Below, piece by piece: positions 31,953 to 38,485 of a stretch of DNA of 38,977 nt (within the stretch, counting starts at the first letter, position 1; each line of letters starts with the position of its first letter). The DNA is taken from positions 1-38,977 of the IMG/VR virus record IMGVR_UViG_3300025264_000033. One strand, 5' to 3'. The notes under the pieces were generated by a model that was not told the origin of the DNA, did no database searches, and saw only the letters and a program-made list of their open reading frames with translations. Source of the DNA: a virus. The translations under genes were made by a program, and so were the position numbers.

Positions 31953-32812
31953 ACTTCCTCCTTCAGGAATGCTCTCGCGGCCTGGGCGAGCTTCCGGCTC
32001 TGCGGACTGAGCGTCTCGGTGCGGTCCACCACGGGCCGGTCCTCCCACAGCTGGCGCGTCAGCCAGTTGGTCAGGAGGGGGATGTAGTGCTGGGGGGTGT
32101 CGGACTGATCCCAGTAGTCGATCCACCGGTCCAGTCCCGCTGAGATGGCGACCCACAAGGCATCATTCTGCTCCGCGCCGAGACGGATCCAGCGTTGGGC
32201 GGCACGAGACCGGTCCCGGTGGACGGGATACCGCTGCGCGAGCTCGGTAAACCGAGGCAGGTGAACGCGGGTCGTCGGTTGGTCCGCAACCGCGTCCGTT
32301 TTGTGCGTGGAAGAATTTCCGGTATGTAGTACTTTCTTACTTAGTACTTTCTTACTTGGTACTTCCTTTCCTAGGTATATCTCTGCGCCGTCGGGCCAGT
32401 TGCGGTGTGTCGTCACCGATTCTTTCAATAAGGACGCGGGTGTTTGCGGAATGTTAGTCCGCAAAATGCCCGCTGCATGGGTCGGTACTCGAGGCGTGAT
32501 GGCTTCTGGGTAATTATGGCTCAAGGTCGTCACCTGTGGATGCGCGTAGCGCAGCGTGTAGTGGTTCTGCTTCCCGTGCTTGGTGATGGTGAGAGCGCCG
32601 AGGGCGGCGAGGCGGCGGAGATGCCGGTCCACGCTATCCGTTGACACCCCCACGTCAGCGGCCAGCGCCTCACGCGTCGGCGCGTCCTCCTCCCCCAGCC
32701 CCGCGAGTCGTATCGCCAGCACGGCATACACCCGAAAGGCGGAGTGACTGATGTCGGGATGGGTGACGACCCACCCCGGCACCACACCTAAGACCCCAAT
32801 ATCTGACGGCAT
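31949..32812 (-). CDS. replication initiation protein, winged-HTH type
   Basis: 287 residues from ATG 32812, sharing its A with the TGA of the upstream gene. Residues 20-95 form a winged helix (SHSAFRVYAVLAIRLAGL, TREALAADVGVSTDSVDRHLRRLAALG). A Ser/Thr/Lys-rich linker follows (about 100-190) and includes VPSKKVLSKKVLH, encoded by 15-bp repeats. The C-terminal helical domain (FTELAQRYPVHRDRSRA ... PLLTNWLTRQLWED) is shared by phage initiators and DnaD-like proteins. It is expected to bind the origin and recruit host primosome or helicase; the internal repeats suggest the origin lies in this gene. Confidence 0.7.
   Translation of the reverse strand: MPSDIGVLGVVPGWVVTHPDISHSAFRVYAVLAIRLAGLGEEDAPTREALAADVGVSTDSVDRHLRRLAALGALTITKHGKQNHYTLRYAHPQVTTLSHNYPEAITPRVPTHAAGILRTNIPQTPASLLKESVTTHRNWPDGAEIYLGKEVPSKKVLSKKVLHTGNSSTHKTDAVADQPTTRVHLPRFTELAQRYPVHRDRSRAAQRWIRLGAEQNDALWVAISAGLDRWIDYWDQSDTPQHYIPLLTNWLTRQLWEDRPVVDRTETLSPQSRKLAQAARAFLKEEV
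32328..32372 (-). repeat. 15-bp iterons inside the initiator gene (candidate origin)
   Basis: AGTACTTTCTTACTT occurs at 32328-32342 and 32343-32357, and a diverged copy GGTACTTCCTTTCCT follows at 32358-32372. Each copy has a TAC/AGTACT core. They sit in an unusually AT-rich stretch (32310-32385) of an otherwise GC-rich gene. Iterons inside the initiator gene are the lambda-O arrangement, so this may be the replication origin. Confidence 0.6.
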
Positions 32813-33393
32813 CAGGTAACGATGGTGGTCTTGGTGTTGCGCTGACACCCTGGCACGTCGAACAAGGCCCCGTCGCTGCGGGCGAGCGCATTCAGGGCGG
32901 GGGTATGGGGTTTCAGGGTGTTCAGGGGCACGCGTTCAGCGGCGACGGCCTGCACCAGTTCAAGCAGGTCTGTGACCTCCACCGAGACGGTGGTGCGGCG
33001 ATGATGACCGGCTGGCGTGACCACGCGTGGGATGAGGGGGGCGGCTGGCACCCCAGTGGCGAGGGAGGCATTCACCAACACATCCGCATCAAGCTCGTCG
33101 AGTTTAATGTTTGAGGTTTCGTAGTCAGTGATGACCGTCGTCAGGGTCTGTTCGACCGGCTCCAGTCGCTGGAGTTGTGCGGTCGAGGCGGCGGTCAACC
33201 GCTTCTGCGCCTGCATCACCGGAGCTTTCAGATCGGCGAAGTATTTGGTGATCCGTCGTCGCATCTGCTGCACGAGTGCTAGCTGGGTCAGCGCCTGTTC
33301 GTAGCTCGCCTGATCCGTGATGGCGATGTGCGTCTGGGTGAGCGACGTGAGGCTGGTTTCGAGGGTGTTGGGAAGCGGTGTCTGCTCTGCCAT
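32812..33393 (-). CDS. accessory recombination protein (DUF1351-like)
   Basis: 193 residues from ATG 33393 with AAGGAGAG upstream. Residues 20-95 are a helical coil (YEQALTQLALVQQMRRRITKYFADLKAPVMQAQKRL) and residues 140-190 a small C-terminal domain ending PALNALARSDGALFDVPGC. This two-part plan recurs in phage proteins next to RecT, Erf and exonuclease genes. It probably supports the annealing/exonuclease pair. Its first 269 bases overlap the exonuclease frame, and its stop overlaps the initiator start. Confidence 0.6.
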   Translation of the reverse strand: MAEQTPLPNTLETSLTSLTQTHIAITDQASYEQALTQLALVQQMRRRITKYFADLKAPVMQAQKRLTAASTAQLQRLEPVEQTLTTVITDYETSNIKLDELDADVLVNASLATGVPAAPLIPRVVTPAGHHRRTTVSVEVTDLLELVQAVAAERVPLNTLKPHTPALNALARSDGALFDVPGCQRNTKTTIVT

Positions 33394-33928
33394 GATTCTC
33401 TCCTTGCGCCTCTCGTAAGAGGCGATCCCACTCTAAAAAATTTTCAACGCGAGCATGTATGAGCACTTTATATTTTCCCGTGCGGCTCAGGCGCACCTCC
33501 AGGCGCTGAATGTCTGGATATCGACGGGGAAACAAGGCTCTGGTGTAGGCGGCGAGTTGGATGGCCGTACGGGGGTGGCCGTTGCCTTCCCCTGTCTTGA
33601 TCTCAAGCACGGTGTCCCGGCCTCGGATGCTCCCGGCGCGGTCGATGATGCCGTGATACCCGCCGTCCCCCGTGTCAAAGACATGTTCGAGGTGCGTCCA
33701 GCTCGGCGTGAACCCATACGAAAAGGCTTTCCACGCGTCGGCGTAGCCCTGGAATGCCGCCGCGATGGTGTAGGGTTCACCGGAGTCCTCGGCGCAACAC
33801 CAGCGATGCACCTCTGCGCCTCGCTCCAGTGCCGCTGTCTGCACAAAGGGGCCGAACGGGTATCCTAAGTTCAGGACCCGTCCGACCGACCACGCTGACA
33901 CCCACGTCCTACTAGAAGGGGATGTCAT
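33125..33928 (-). CDS. PD-(D/E)XK exonuclease (RecB/Cas4-like), long overlapping tail
   Basis: 267 codons from ATG 33928, overlapping the Erf stop by 17 bases. Residues 33-41 (ALERGAEVH) and the core YHGIIDRAG (D96), VLEIKTG (E109, K111) and AIQLAAYTR (Q124) are the usual nuclease motifs. With an annealing protein it forms a Red-like double-strand-end recombination pair. The recognisable domain ends near residue 178; the last 90 codons run in the +1-shifted frame through the next gene and look like shadow sequence, with no earlier stop in any frame near the junction. Confidence 0.8.
   Translation of the reverse strand: MTSPSSRTWVSAWSVGRVLNLGYPFGPFVQTAALERGAEVHRWCCAEDSGEPYTIAAAFQGYADAWKAFSYGFTPSWTHLEHVFDTGDGGYHGIIDRAGSIRGRDTVLEIKTGEGNGHPRTAIQLAAYTRALFPRRYPDIQRLEVRLSRTGKYKVLIHARVENFLEWDRLLREAQGENHGRADTASQHPRNQPHVAHPDAHRHHGSGELRTGADPASTRAADATTDHQILRRSESSGDAGAEAVDRRLDRTTPATGAGRTDPDDGHH
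33407..33424 (-). other. hairpin immediately before a ribosome site
   Basis: CGCCTCT (33407-33413) and AGAGGCG (33418-33424) form a 7-bp stem with a 4-base loop that reads TACG on the leftward strand. It ends 2 bases before the AAGGAGAG of the accessory recombination gene, so it could limit initiation or block its reading from upstream. Confidence 0.5.
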
Positions 33929-34622
33929 CGTCAGTTAAGGGGGCTGGCTCTGCGACTGGACTCCCCAACACGGCAGAAATCGCCATCACCTTGTTGTGGC
34001 CTTTGATGTCTTGGATGTCGATGGTCACCATCGTCTGCTGCTCGTAAGCGTAGACGCACTGCTGGATCACATCCTCGTCGTAGCTGGTGGCGGAACGTCC
34101 GTCTGAGGTACGGATTGCGATGTAGGGGGAGCCGTTCCGCGCTTCCTTTTTGTCGGCTTTACTGAGGATGACGCCAGTCGTCGGGTCCTGCGGGGCGGCT
34201 GCTGGCATCGCTTTCAGTGCGACCCCCCGATCCTTCTTCGTATCGATGTCTTCGCCCTGCTCCACAGACAATCCCAGGAGCGTCATGAGGCTGTAGCGAC
34301 GGCAGTAGGAGATCACGGCTCCCTCGGCCTGTGGGCCAGACCGCTCGGGGGTCATCGTGTAGCTGCATTCGATCCACTCGTTCGTTTCCACATGAATCAG
34401 GCGGGAGGTCACGGTCACCCCGCCGTCCTGACTGGAGATCGTTTGGATGACGACGAGTCCTGCGGAGATCAGATCGCCTTGGGTTTGGGAGAGGATTTTA
34501 CCGAGCGAGAGGAAGCCGCCATACGCGCCTTCCTGGTCTGGCGACATGGGCAGGACGTTGGCCGAGAAGGCGGAGAACGCCTTCACGAGGTGCTGCGTTT
34601 TCTCTGATGTTTGCATTGCCAT
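33912..34622 (-). CDS. erf: Erf-family single-strand annealing protein with SSB-like tail
   Basis: 236 residues from ATG 34622 with TAGGAGCACT upstream. The Erf core is at about 8-125, with the GAVISYCRRYSLMTLLGL signature at 101-118. A separate C-terminal part (about 150-218: GVILSKADKKEARNGSPYIAI ... VTIDIQDIKGHNKVM) looks like an OB-fold. The final residues TDDDIPF match the acidic tip of bacterial SSB, which docks host repair proteins. It anneals single strands during recombination-dependent replication or end repair. Neighbours: exonuclease downstream. Confidence 0.85.
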   Translation of the reverse strand: MAMQTSEKTQHLVKAFSAFSANVLPMSPDQEGAYGGFLSLGKILSQTQGDLISAGLVVIQTISSQDGGVTVTSRLIHVETNEWIECSYTMTPERSGPQAEGAVISYCRRYSLMTLLGLSVEQGEDIDTKKDRGVALKAMPAAAPQDPTTGVILSKADKKEARNGSPYIAIRTSDGRSATSYDEDVIQQCVYAYEQQTMVTIDIQDIKGHNKVMAISAVLGSPVAEPAPLTDDDIPF

Positions 34623-34707
34623 AGTGCTCCTATTAGGTATAAGGTGACAGTCAAGTATAGTCTATATAGCTATCAGTCTCTATTCAATTTTGTCGTCAAC
34701 GCCAAAA
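34623..34707 (-). promoter_or_regulatory. AT-rich leader and probable promoter for the recombination genes
   Basis: A gap that is clearly richer in AT than its surroundings. Read leftward, TTGACG followed after 17 bases by CTGATA, and an overlapping TATACT, are sigma70-like. A 7-bp inverted repeat (AATTTTG / CAAAATT, at about 34686-34709) spans the TTGACG and could be an operator. The palindrome CTATATAG is at 34662-34669. Confidence 0.45.
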
Positions 34708-35067
34708 TTAGTGGACCTGATCTGGTGTGTCATCCCCCACTAAAGAGGAGGGCTCTTCGACGGTAGAGAAGCCGGTGATTTTCGCTCCGACATAGTTCAT
34801 CAGCGCCTGTGCGCAGTCGAGGTGAATCTCCTCCCAGCCGTCGCGCTCGTAGTTGCTCTTGATGGCGTTGGAAACGAACGTGGTCGCGGCGTTGCAGGCG
34901 ATGGAGGGTTCGATGTTGAGCTTCTCGGCTTCGACGCGCATCTTTTCCAAAAAGATCAACATCTTCTTCAGGTGATCCACGGGGATCCCCATCTGTTCGG
35001 CAGCGACCGCCAGCTCCGCGGCGGTGTTACTGAGTCCCACGTGCGGATGTGCTTTGTGTATGCTCAT
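34708..35067 (-). CDS. unknown helical early protein
   Basis: 119 residues. A helical region (PVDHLKKMLIFLEKMRVEAEKLNIEP) and AATTFVSNAIKSNYERDGWEEIHLD give it a well-behaved, soluble-protein look. Acidic C-terminus. No family recognised. Positioned just before the Erf operon and after the M15-like gene in transcription order. Confidence 0.6.
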   Translation of the reverse strand: MSIHKAHPHVGLSNTAAELAVAAEQMGIPVDHLKKMLIFLEKMRVEAEKLNIEPSIACNAATTFVSNAIKSNYERDGWEEIHLDCAQALMNYVGAKITGFSTVEEPSSLVGDDTPDQVH

Positions 35068-35080
35068 GTCTCCCCCCTGG

Positions 35081-35335
35081 TTAGAGTGCCTGTAGATGAT
35101 CGTGATCCGCTTCTCTGAGTAATTTCAGGTCGAGCGCTGTCGCTCGCCTGCGAGCCGTTGCGAGGGTCGGTCGCGTGTCATAGACCACATCCGCGCCTAA
35201 CCACAGTTGGTGTTTGGAATGGGTCACGCCGCCGACCCTCCGATTGTGGAGAGGGGTGCGTCCCCAACTCGTCACAGACCCCGTCGTCGCGTAGCAGTAG
35301 GCGATTAAGGCACTCGCAAAGTCTCTAGGTGTCAT
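35081..35335 (-). CDS. small M15-like zinc metallopeptidase (possible endolysin)
   Basis: 84 residues from ATG 35335 with GGAGGAGCG upstream. SWGRTPLHNRRVGGVTHSKH resembles the VanY/M15 core. H42 and D49 keep the H-x(6)-D spacing of the zinc site (S-x-H-x-x-G-x-A-x-D, with G replaced by W here), and DHDHLQ at 77-82 supplies the third ligand (H-x-H). Shorter than most M15 enzymes. These cut D-Ala-containing cross-links in peptidoglycan; it is the only lysin candidate seen in the window, though it lies among early genes. Confidence 0.55.
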   Translation of the reverse strand: MTPRDFASALIAYCYATTGSVTSWGRTPLHNRRVGGVTHSKHQLWLGADVVYDTRPTLATARRRATALDLKLLREADHDHLQAL

Positions 35336-35592
35336 CGCTCCTCCAGTGTATAGGTGTCGAGTGGGGCGCTCGCCGCTCGCCTGACCGCCTCACGGGGTGC
35401 ATCACGGGTGGCACGGTTTCGACAGTCCGGCGAGCAGAATTTCACCCCCCGGTAGAGGCCCACCCCGCACCCAGGTGCTTGGCAGAGGGGTATCTGTGCG
35501 ACCACCGCCGCTGCCTCCTCGGGGGAGACTGGCTCGCCTGCCGCAATCCGCTGGGTGATCAGCATCAGCTGTTTAATGATCCGCGATTGCAT
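35332..35592 (-). CDS. small Cys4 protein (zinc-binding)
   Basis: 86 residues from ATG 35592. An in-frame GTG at 35679 exists, but the region between contains a terminator hairpin and looks non-coding. A helical N-terminus (SRIIKQLMLITQRIAAGE) is followed by CQAPGCGVGLYRGVKFCSPDCR, a four-Cys zinc knuckle of the MYM/HIT style. Overlaps the M15-like start (ATGA). Possibly a DNA- or protein-binding regulator. Confidence 0.6.
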   Translation of the reverse strand: MQSRIIKQLMLITQRIAAGEPVSPEEAAAVVAQIPLCQAPGCGVGLYRGVKFCSPDCRNRATRDAPREAVRRAASAPLDTYTLEER

Positions 35593-35631
35593 CACGATAT
35601 GATACGATCTCTCTGTCTCCGTGCCACCCGT

Positions 35632-35672
35632 GGACCGGGTCGCGTTCCATTCCGCGCCCGGTCCTCTTTTTT
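35632..35672 (+). terminator. strong intrinsic terminator, rightward, inside the leftward block
   Basis: GGACCGGG (35632-35639), one-base bulge, CGCG, loop TTCCATTC, CGCG and CCCGGTCC (35657-35664) form a 12-bp GC stem followed by TCTTTTTT (35665-35672). This is a textbook intrinsic terminator for transcription toward the right, yet every gene here points left. On the leftward strand no U-run follows the stem. Confidence 0.6.
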
Positions 35673-35675
35673 GTG

Positions 35676-36005
35676 TCACGGCTCGCTACGTGCCACGAGC
35701 TTCCCCAGCGCCGTCACTGACCAGACGACGTGCCGCGTTCCATCCACATGACGATCTCCGCTGGCGTAGATTAGCTTCGCCCGATGCAGTTCGATCCGCC
35801 TGGGTCGCTGGGTATTCCCATCCATGTGCAACAGAGTTTGCAGTTCCTTATCGGTCAGCCCGTCCGGGTGGTGAGCGAGTTCGGTCAGCACGTTCCGGCG
35901 CTTGCTCCCCGCCTTCCCTGCCATCTTCTCGGCGGCTTCGAACGAGGTGCCAATGGTGAGGTCAATAGACCCAGTGAACGGGAGTGCTCTGTTGGTATAC
36001 GGCAT
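35676..36005 (-). CDS. winged-HTH phage protein
   Basis: 109 residues from ATG 36005 with AGAGG and AGGA upstream. The pattern TSFEAAEKMAGKAGSKRRNVL, LTDKELQTLLHMDGNTQRPRR, ELHRAKLIYASGDRH, TRHVVWSVT is a familiar winged-helix phage protein (helices, then RPRR recognition helix, then wing). It likely binds DNA as an early regulator. Ends in overlap with a GTG (GTGA) in the following frame. Confidence 0.7.
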   Translation of the reverse strand: MPYTNRALPFTGSIDLTIGTSFEAAEKMAGKAGSKRRNVLTELAHHPDGLTDKELQTLLHMDGNTQRPRRIELHRAKLIYASGDRHVDGTRHVVWSVTALGKLVARSEP

Positions 36006-36116
36006 TGTCCTGACCTCTCTGCTCTTCGCCCGGTCCTCTTTAAAAGTCGATAGAGATATTTCTCAAATTTTCTTTTTCCGGTTTTGCCTGCTCGGCGACG
36101 TTACATAAGAGAGGGC
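36006..36116 (-). promoter_or_regulatory. AT-rich leader upstream of the wHTH gene
   Basis: About 110 bases without a supported gene. Read leftward, TTGAGA followed after 16 bases by TTTAAA is a weak promoter. GAGA-AATA-TCTC (within 36050-36070) is a palindrome-like operator candidate. The 15-mer CGCCCGGTCCTCTTT at 36027-36041 also occurs at 35655-35669, inside the terminator hairpin of the next gap. Confidence 0.4.
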
Positions 36117-36578
36117 CTATCGCTGCTCTTGGTAGGCTGCGAGTCGATACAGGTACCGCACATACCGGTTGAGGCGCCGTGAGTGGTTGTGTGTGTAATC
36201 GAAGGCCATGTCTCGGTCTGTCAGGGGTGACAACTTCGCGGTCGGCTTGAGCACCTGACAATCCGGTTCGCGGTCACCCGGCAGGGCGACGACAGTCACC
36301 ACGCGGACTGGCCGCGCTAGTTGGTACCCGAGTTGGCCTGCCCGGATGCCGTGTCGGCGAGGCATCGTGCGGAGCGGCTCTATGACGTGGTGGCGGGTGA
36401 GGGTCCAGCCCGACCAGAGCCGTTCGACGCTCTGGGCCGTGCGTCCGCCGAGCCGGTAGCGTCGGGACTGATGTCCTGGCAGATCCCACGTCAGAGTCGT
36501 AGCCGCACCGGGCGGACACACGGTGACCAGCGTGAGGGGCCACACGCGGCGTCCGCCCAGTTCGTAGGTATACATCAT
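36117..36578 (-). CDS. unknown early protein
   Basis: 153 residues, ATG 36578 overlapping the stop of the upstream gene (ATGA). Basic and Arg-rich with Trp/Tyr; a helical end (NHSRRLNRYVRYLYRLAAYQEQ). No motif recognised. Gene position and coupling suggest an early regulatory or host-takeover protein, but there is no direct evidence. Confidence 0.5.
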   Translation of the reverse strand: MMYTYELGGRRVWPLTLVTVCPPGAATTLTWDLPGHQSRRYRLGGRTAQSVERLWSGWTLTRHHVIEPLRTMPRRHGIRAGQLGYQLARPVRVVTVVALPGDREPDCQVLKPTAKLSPLTDRDMAFDYTHNHSRRLNRYVRYLYRLAAYQEQR

Positions 36579-36922
36579 CGCTCGATGACGGTGTCCTCAC
36601 GCGCACCAGGCCAGCGGACCCGCCGTTCGGGTGCGGGTCCGCGCAGCGCCTCTGGCTCTGGATCCACGGGGATCTGGGGCCACTGTACGCCTAGTCGATA
36701 GGTTTGGATGGCGTTCCCGACTGCCTCCACGAGGTCCGCTCGCCCATCATTGTGTCGGGCACGGGCGCTGCGAGCGGCCCGGTCGCACTGGCCTGTCAGT
36801 TCGAGCAGTACCTCCTCCTGCGAGCTATCCACCTGCTCGACGAGGCCGAGGATCAGGGTGCGGAGTGGCTCGGCTCTCCGCTTAGCGCCAGATTTGCTCA
36901 TACGTCGGGTCTCGTTAGCCAT
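36575..36922 (-). CDS. unknown early protein with coiled coil
   Basis: 115 residues from ATG 36922 with GGGAGAG upstream; the frame is open further but without support. Residues 10-60 form a helical coil ([31 protein letters not shown]) and the C-terminus is Pro/Arg-rich. Overlaps the zinc-ribbon gene by 8 bases. No family recognised. Confidence 0.55.
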   Translation of the reverse strand: MANETRRMSKSGAKRRAEPLRTLILGLVEQVDSSQEEVLLELTGQCDRAARSARARHNDGRADLVEAVGNAIQTYRLGVQWPQIPVDPEPEALRGPAPERRVRWPGAREDTVIER

Positions 36923-37262
36923 AACTCTCCCTCTGTTTCTGCTCCCATGCCTGCATTGCTCTTCGCATCTGTTCGGCGTGTTGTTTGTCTTCTTCCGTAT
37001 CGAGGCAGCCACAACTGATGAGCTGCCCTTTACAGCGTGGACATCGCTCAACATCACAGCCTGGGTGATGTTGAAACGGGCCTCGGGGATATGTCGCTTC
37101 TGCCCCCTTGACGCCCAGCACGCCGCAATCGTGACACCGCTCGCCCGCTGGGCCGTCCCACAAAATCGGGTCGAGCTTGGTACCATCAGGGTAGTGGACG
37201 GGTGACCGCCTGCACCCGTGCGCTGTCAACATTTCTCTTCGACACCAGCCACATTTCGCCAT
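36915..37262 (-). CDS. multi-Cys zinc-ribbon protein
   Basis: 115 residues, ATG 37262 overlapping the previous stop (TGATG), ribosome site GGAGGAC. Cys clusters: CGWC at 4-7, CHDC near 43-46, [13 protein letters not shown] near 65-76 and CGC near 84. The HHPGC-x(4)-CPxC-x-G-Q pattern is widespread in small phage and actinobacterial proteins of unknown function. Probably binds two zinc ions; a helical charged tail follows. Confidence 0.65.
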   Translation of the reverse strand: MAKCGWCRREMLTAHGCRRSPVHYPDGTKLDPILWDGPAGERCHDCGVLGVKGAEATYPRGPFQHHPGCDVERCPRCKGQLISCGCLDTEEDKQHAEQMRRAMQAWEQKQRESYG

Positions 37263-37429
37263 CAGTCGTCCTCCATGTAGTCAGGACAGTCTGGCGTGAC
37301 GCACCGCTCGCCCTCCCTCGTATCTTGGAGCACCGCGTCGCAGCTGGGACAGCGCCGGCCATCCTCGTCGTCGGGAGAGGCCCAGCCGCCGGGTTCTGGT
37401 GCCCGCATCCACGCGTTCGCATCTGCCAT
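37262..37429 (-). CDS. small Cys4 zinc-ribbon protein
   Basis: 55 residues from ATG 37429, right after the upstream stop with GAGGAGGAC as ribosome site. Sequence [22 protein letters not shown] gives a compact four-Cys ribbon; the rest is acidic. Its stop overlaps the next ATG (TGATG). Too short to find by length alone, but the site and junction are strong. Confidence 0.65.
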   Translation of the reverse strand: MADANAWMRAPEPGGWASPDDEDGRRCPSCDAVLQDTREGERCVTPDCPDYMEDD

Positions 37430-37621
37430 TTAGTTGTCCTCCTCTGGGACTGGCACGAGCTGGAGTTCCACGCTGTCAGAATCAAGGACTGTCAGGTCGG
37501 TGTATTGTTGCACCGCCTCGATAATGTGATTTACGTGTTCACCGCGAACCCCGTAGTCAGGGGCTGCTACATAGATGGTGACGCGAGCGAACAGGCAATG
37601 GGGCTGCTGCTTATTTGCCAT
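37430..37621 (-). CDS. small unknown early protein
   Basis: 63 residues. Alternating beta/helix (FARVTIYVAAPDYGVRGEHVNHIIEAVQQYTD, VELQLVPVPEEDN) suggests a small ferredoxin-like fold. Ribosome site CAGGAGGAG and next-gene coupling are ideal. Function unknown. Confidence 0.6.
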   Translation of the reverse strand: MANKQQPHCLFARVTIYVAAPDYGVRGEHVNHIIEAVQQYTDLTVLDSDSVELQLVPVPEEDN

Positions 37622-38077
37622 TTAGTTCTCCTCCTGTGCGGCAGCAATCGCCCGTAAGAGGGCGGCGTTCCACCATTGGTTTGTTTCCTGGGCCTGTGTC
37701 AGTTCTGCTTGAGTCCACTGGTGATCTGCCGAGAGACTGCGATCCACGCACCGTTCAGGCAGGTTGTAGGGTGCCTCGCTGACAGGCACAACAGCGGACT
37801 CCTGCGTCTCGATGAATGAGCCAGACTCGCTATTCGCGACTACGTGGTAAGCGATGACGACCCCGCGATCAATATCGTCCCAGATCGAAAAGTCGAAACA
37901 CCACAGCATGTCCCCGCGTGTCTCCCAGTCGGCGTCATCCTCATTGCCGAATCCGACTGTCCAGGCCAGGTGCCCGTAGGCATCTAGTGCGGCGAGACGC
38001 TCCTGATCGCTGGCGTTCTCGGCAGATTCTCTGTCTTGCTCAGAGGCGACCCACGCTTCACTCGGGCAGTGCGCCAT
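37622..38077 (-). CDS. unknown acidic early protein
   Basis: 151 residues, strongly acidic, with Trp-rich segments (LAWTVGFGNEDDADWETRGDMLWCFDFSIWDD) and a helical C-terminus (AELTQAQETNQWWNAALLRAI). Acidic early phage proteins often act by binding host enzymes or mimicking DNA; here this is only a possibility. Coupled to the genes on both sides through the same GAGGAGAACTAA junction. Confidence 0.6.
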   Translation of the reverse strand: MAHCPSEAWVASEQDRESAENASDQERLAALDAYGHLAWTVGFGNEDDADWETRGDMLWCFDFSIWDDIDRGVVIAYHVVANSESGSFIETQESAVVPVSEAPYNLPERCVDRSLSADHQWTQAELTQAQETNQWWNAALLRAIAAAQEEN

Positions 38078-38078
38078 G

Positions 38079-38258
38079 TTAGTTCTCCTCCTGTAGAGCT
38101 TCAGTTAACGCGTCAAGGTCCGGCTCGCGCTCGCCGCCGTCACACAGGCATCCGCTCGCCTGCTCACTACACTCCGCACACTGGCGGTCCTCTCGAGCCA
38201 GGATGAGATCCTCCTGCTCGGCTGTCAGATACTGGTCAAAGAGTCGAGTCCCCTGCAT
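38079..38258 (-). CDS. small Cys4 acidic protein
   Basis: 59 residues from ATG 38258, sharing its A with the previous stop (TAATG). CAEC and CLC Cys pairs lie within EDRQCAECSEQASGCLCDGG, a possible zinc knuckle, followed by an acidic tail ending QEEN. Its stop is one base before the next ATG. No family is known to me. Confidence 0.6.
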   Translation of the reverse strand: MQGTRLFDQYLTAEQEDLILAREDRQCAECSEQASGCLCDGGEREPDLDALTEALQEEN

Positions 38259-38485
38259 TAGTAGTCCCCCCTGATATAGCGTTTAAGATGCTCGACGGTG
38301 ATAGGTAGGTCGTCTCCTTCATAATCGGACAGGCATGCAGTGAGGTCTGCATAGAGTGCTGGGATTTCCTCTGCCGGTATGGCGGACTCCTTAGGGGAGG
38401 TCAGTGTTGCGCTAGGATCGAGATGGTTCGCGATGTAGAACCAGACATCAGCGCAGCAGGTGCATGGTGCGGTTGTGTCGAGCAT
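38258..38485 (-). CDS. unknown early protein with Cys cluster
   Basis: 75 residues from ATG 38485 (an upstream in-frame GTG is unsupported), sharing TAATG with the previous gene; ribosome site GGGGAGA. N-terminal CTCC (8-11), then a helical region (EIPALYADLTACLSDYEGDD, then ITVEHLKRYI). Function unknown. Confidence 0.6.
   Translation of the reverse strand: MLDTTAPCTCCADVWFYIANHLDPSATLTSPKESAIPAEEIPALYADLTACLSDYEGDDLPITVEHLKRYIRGDY

Noticed and set aside
35593-35679. N-terminal extension of the Cys4 protein from GTG 35679
   Set aside because: This part is taken up by the terminator hairpin and U-run and reads as unlikely protein; ATG 35592 is preferred.
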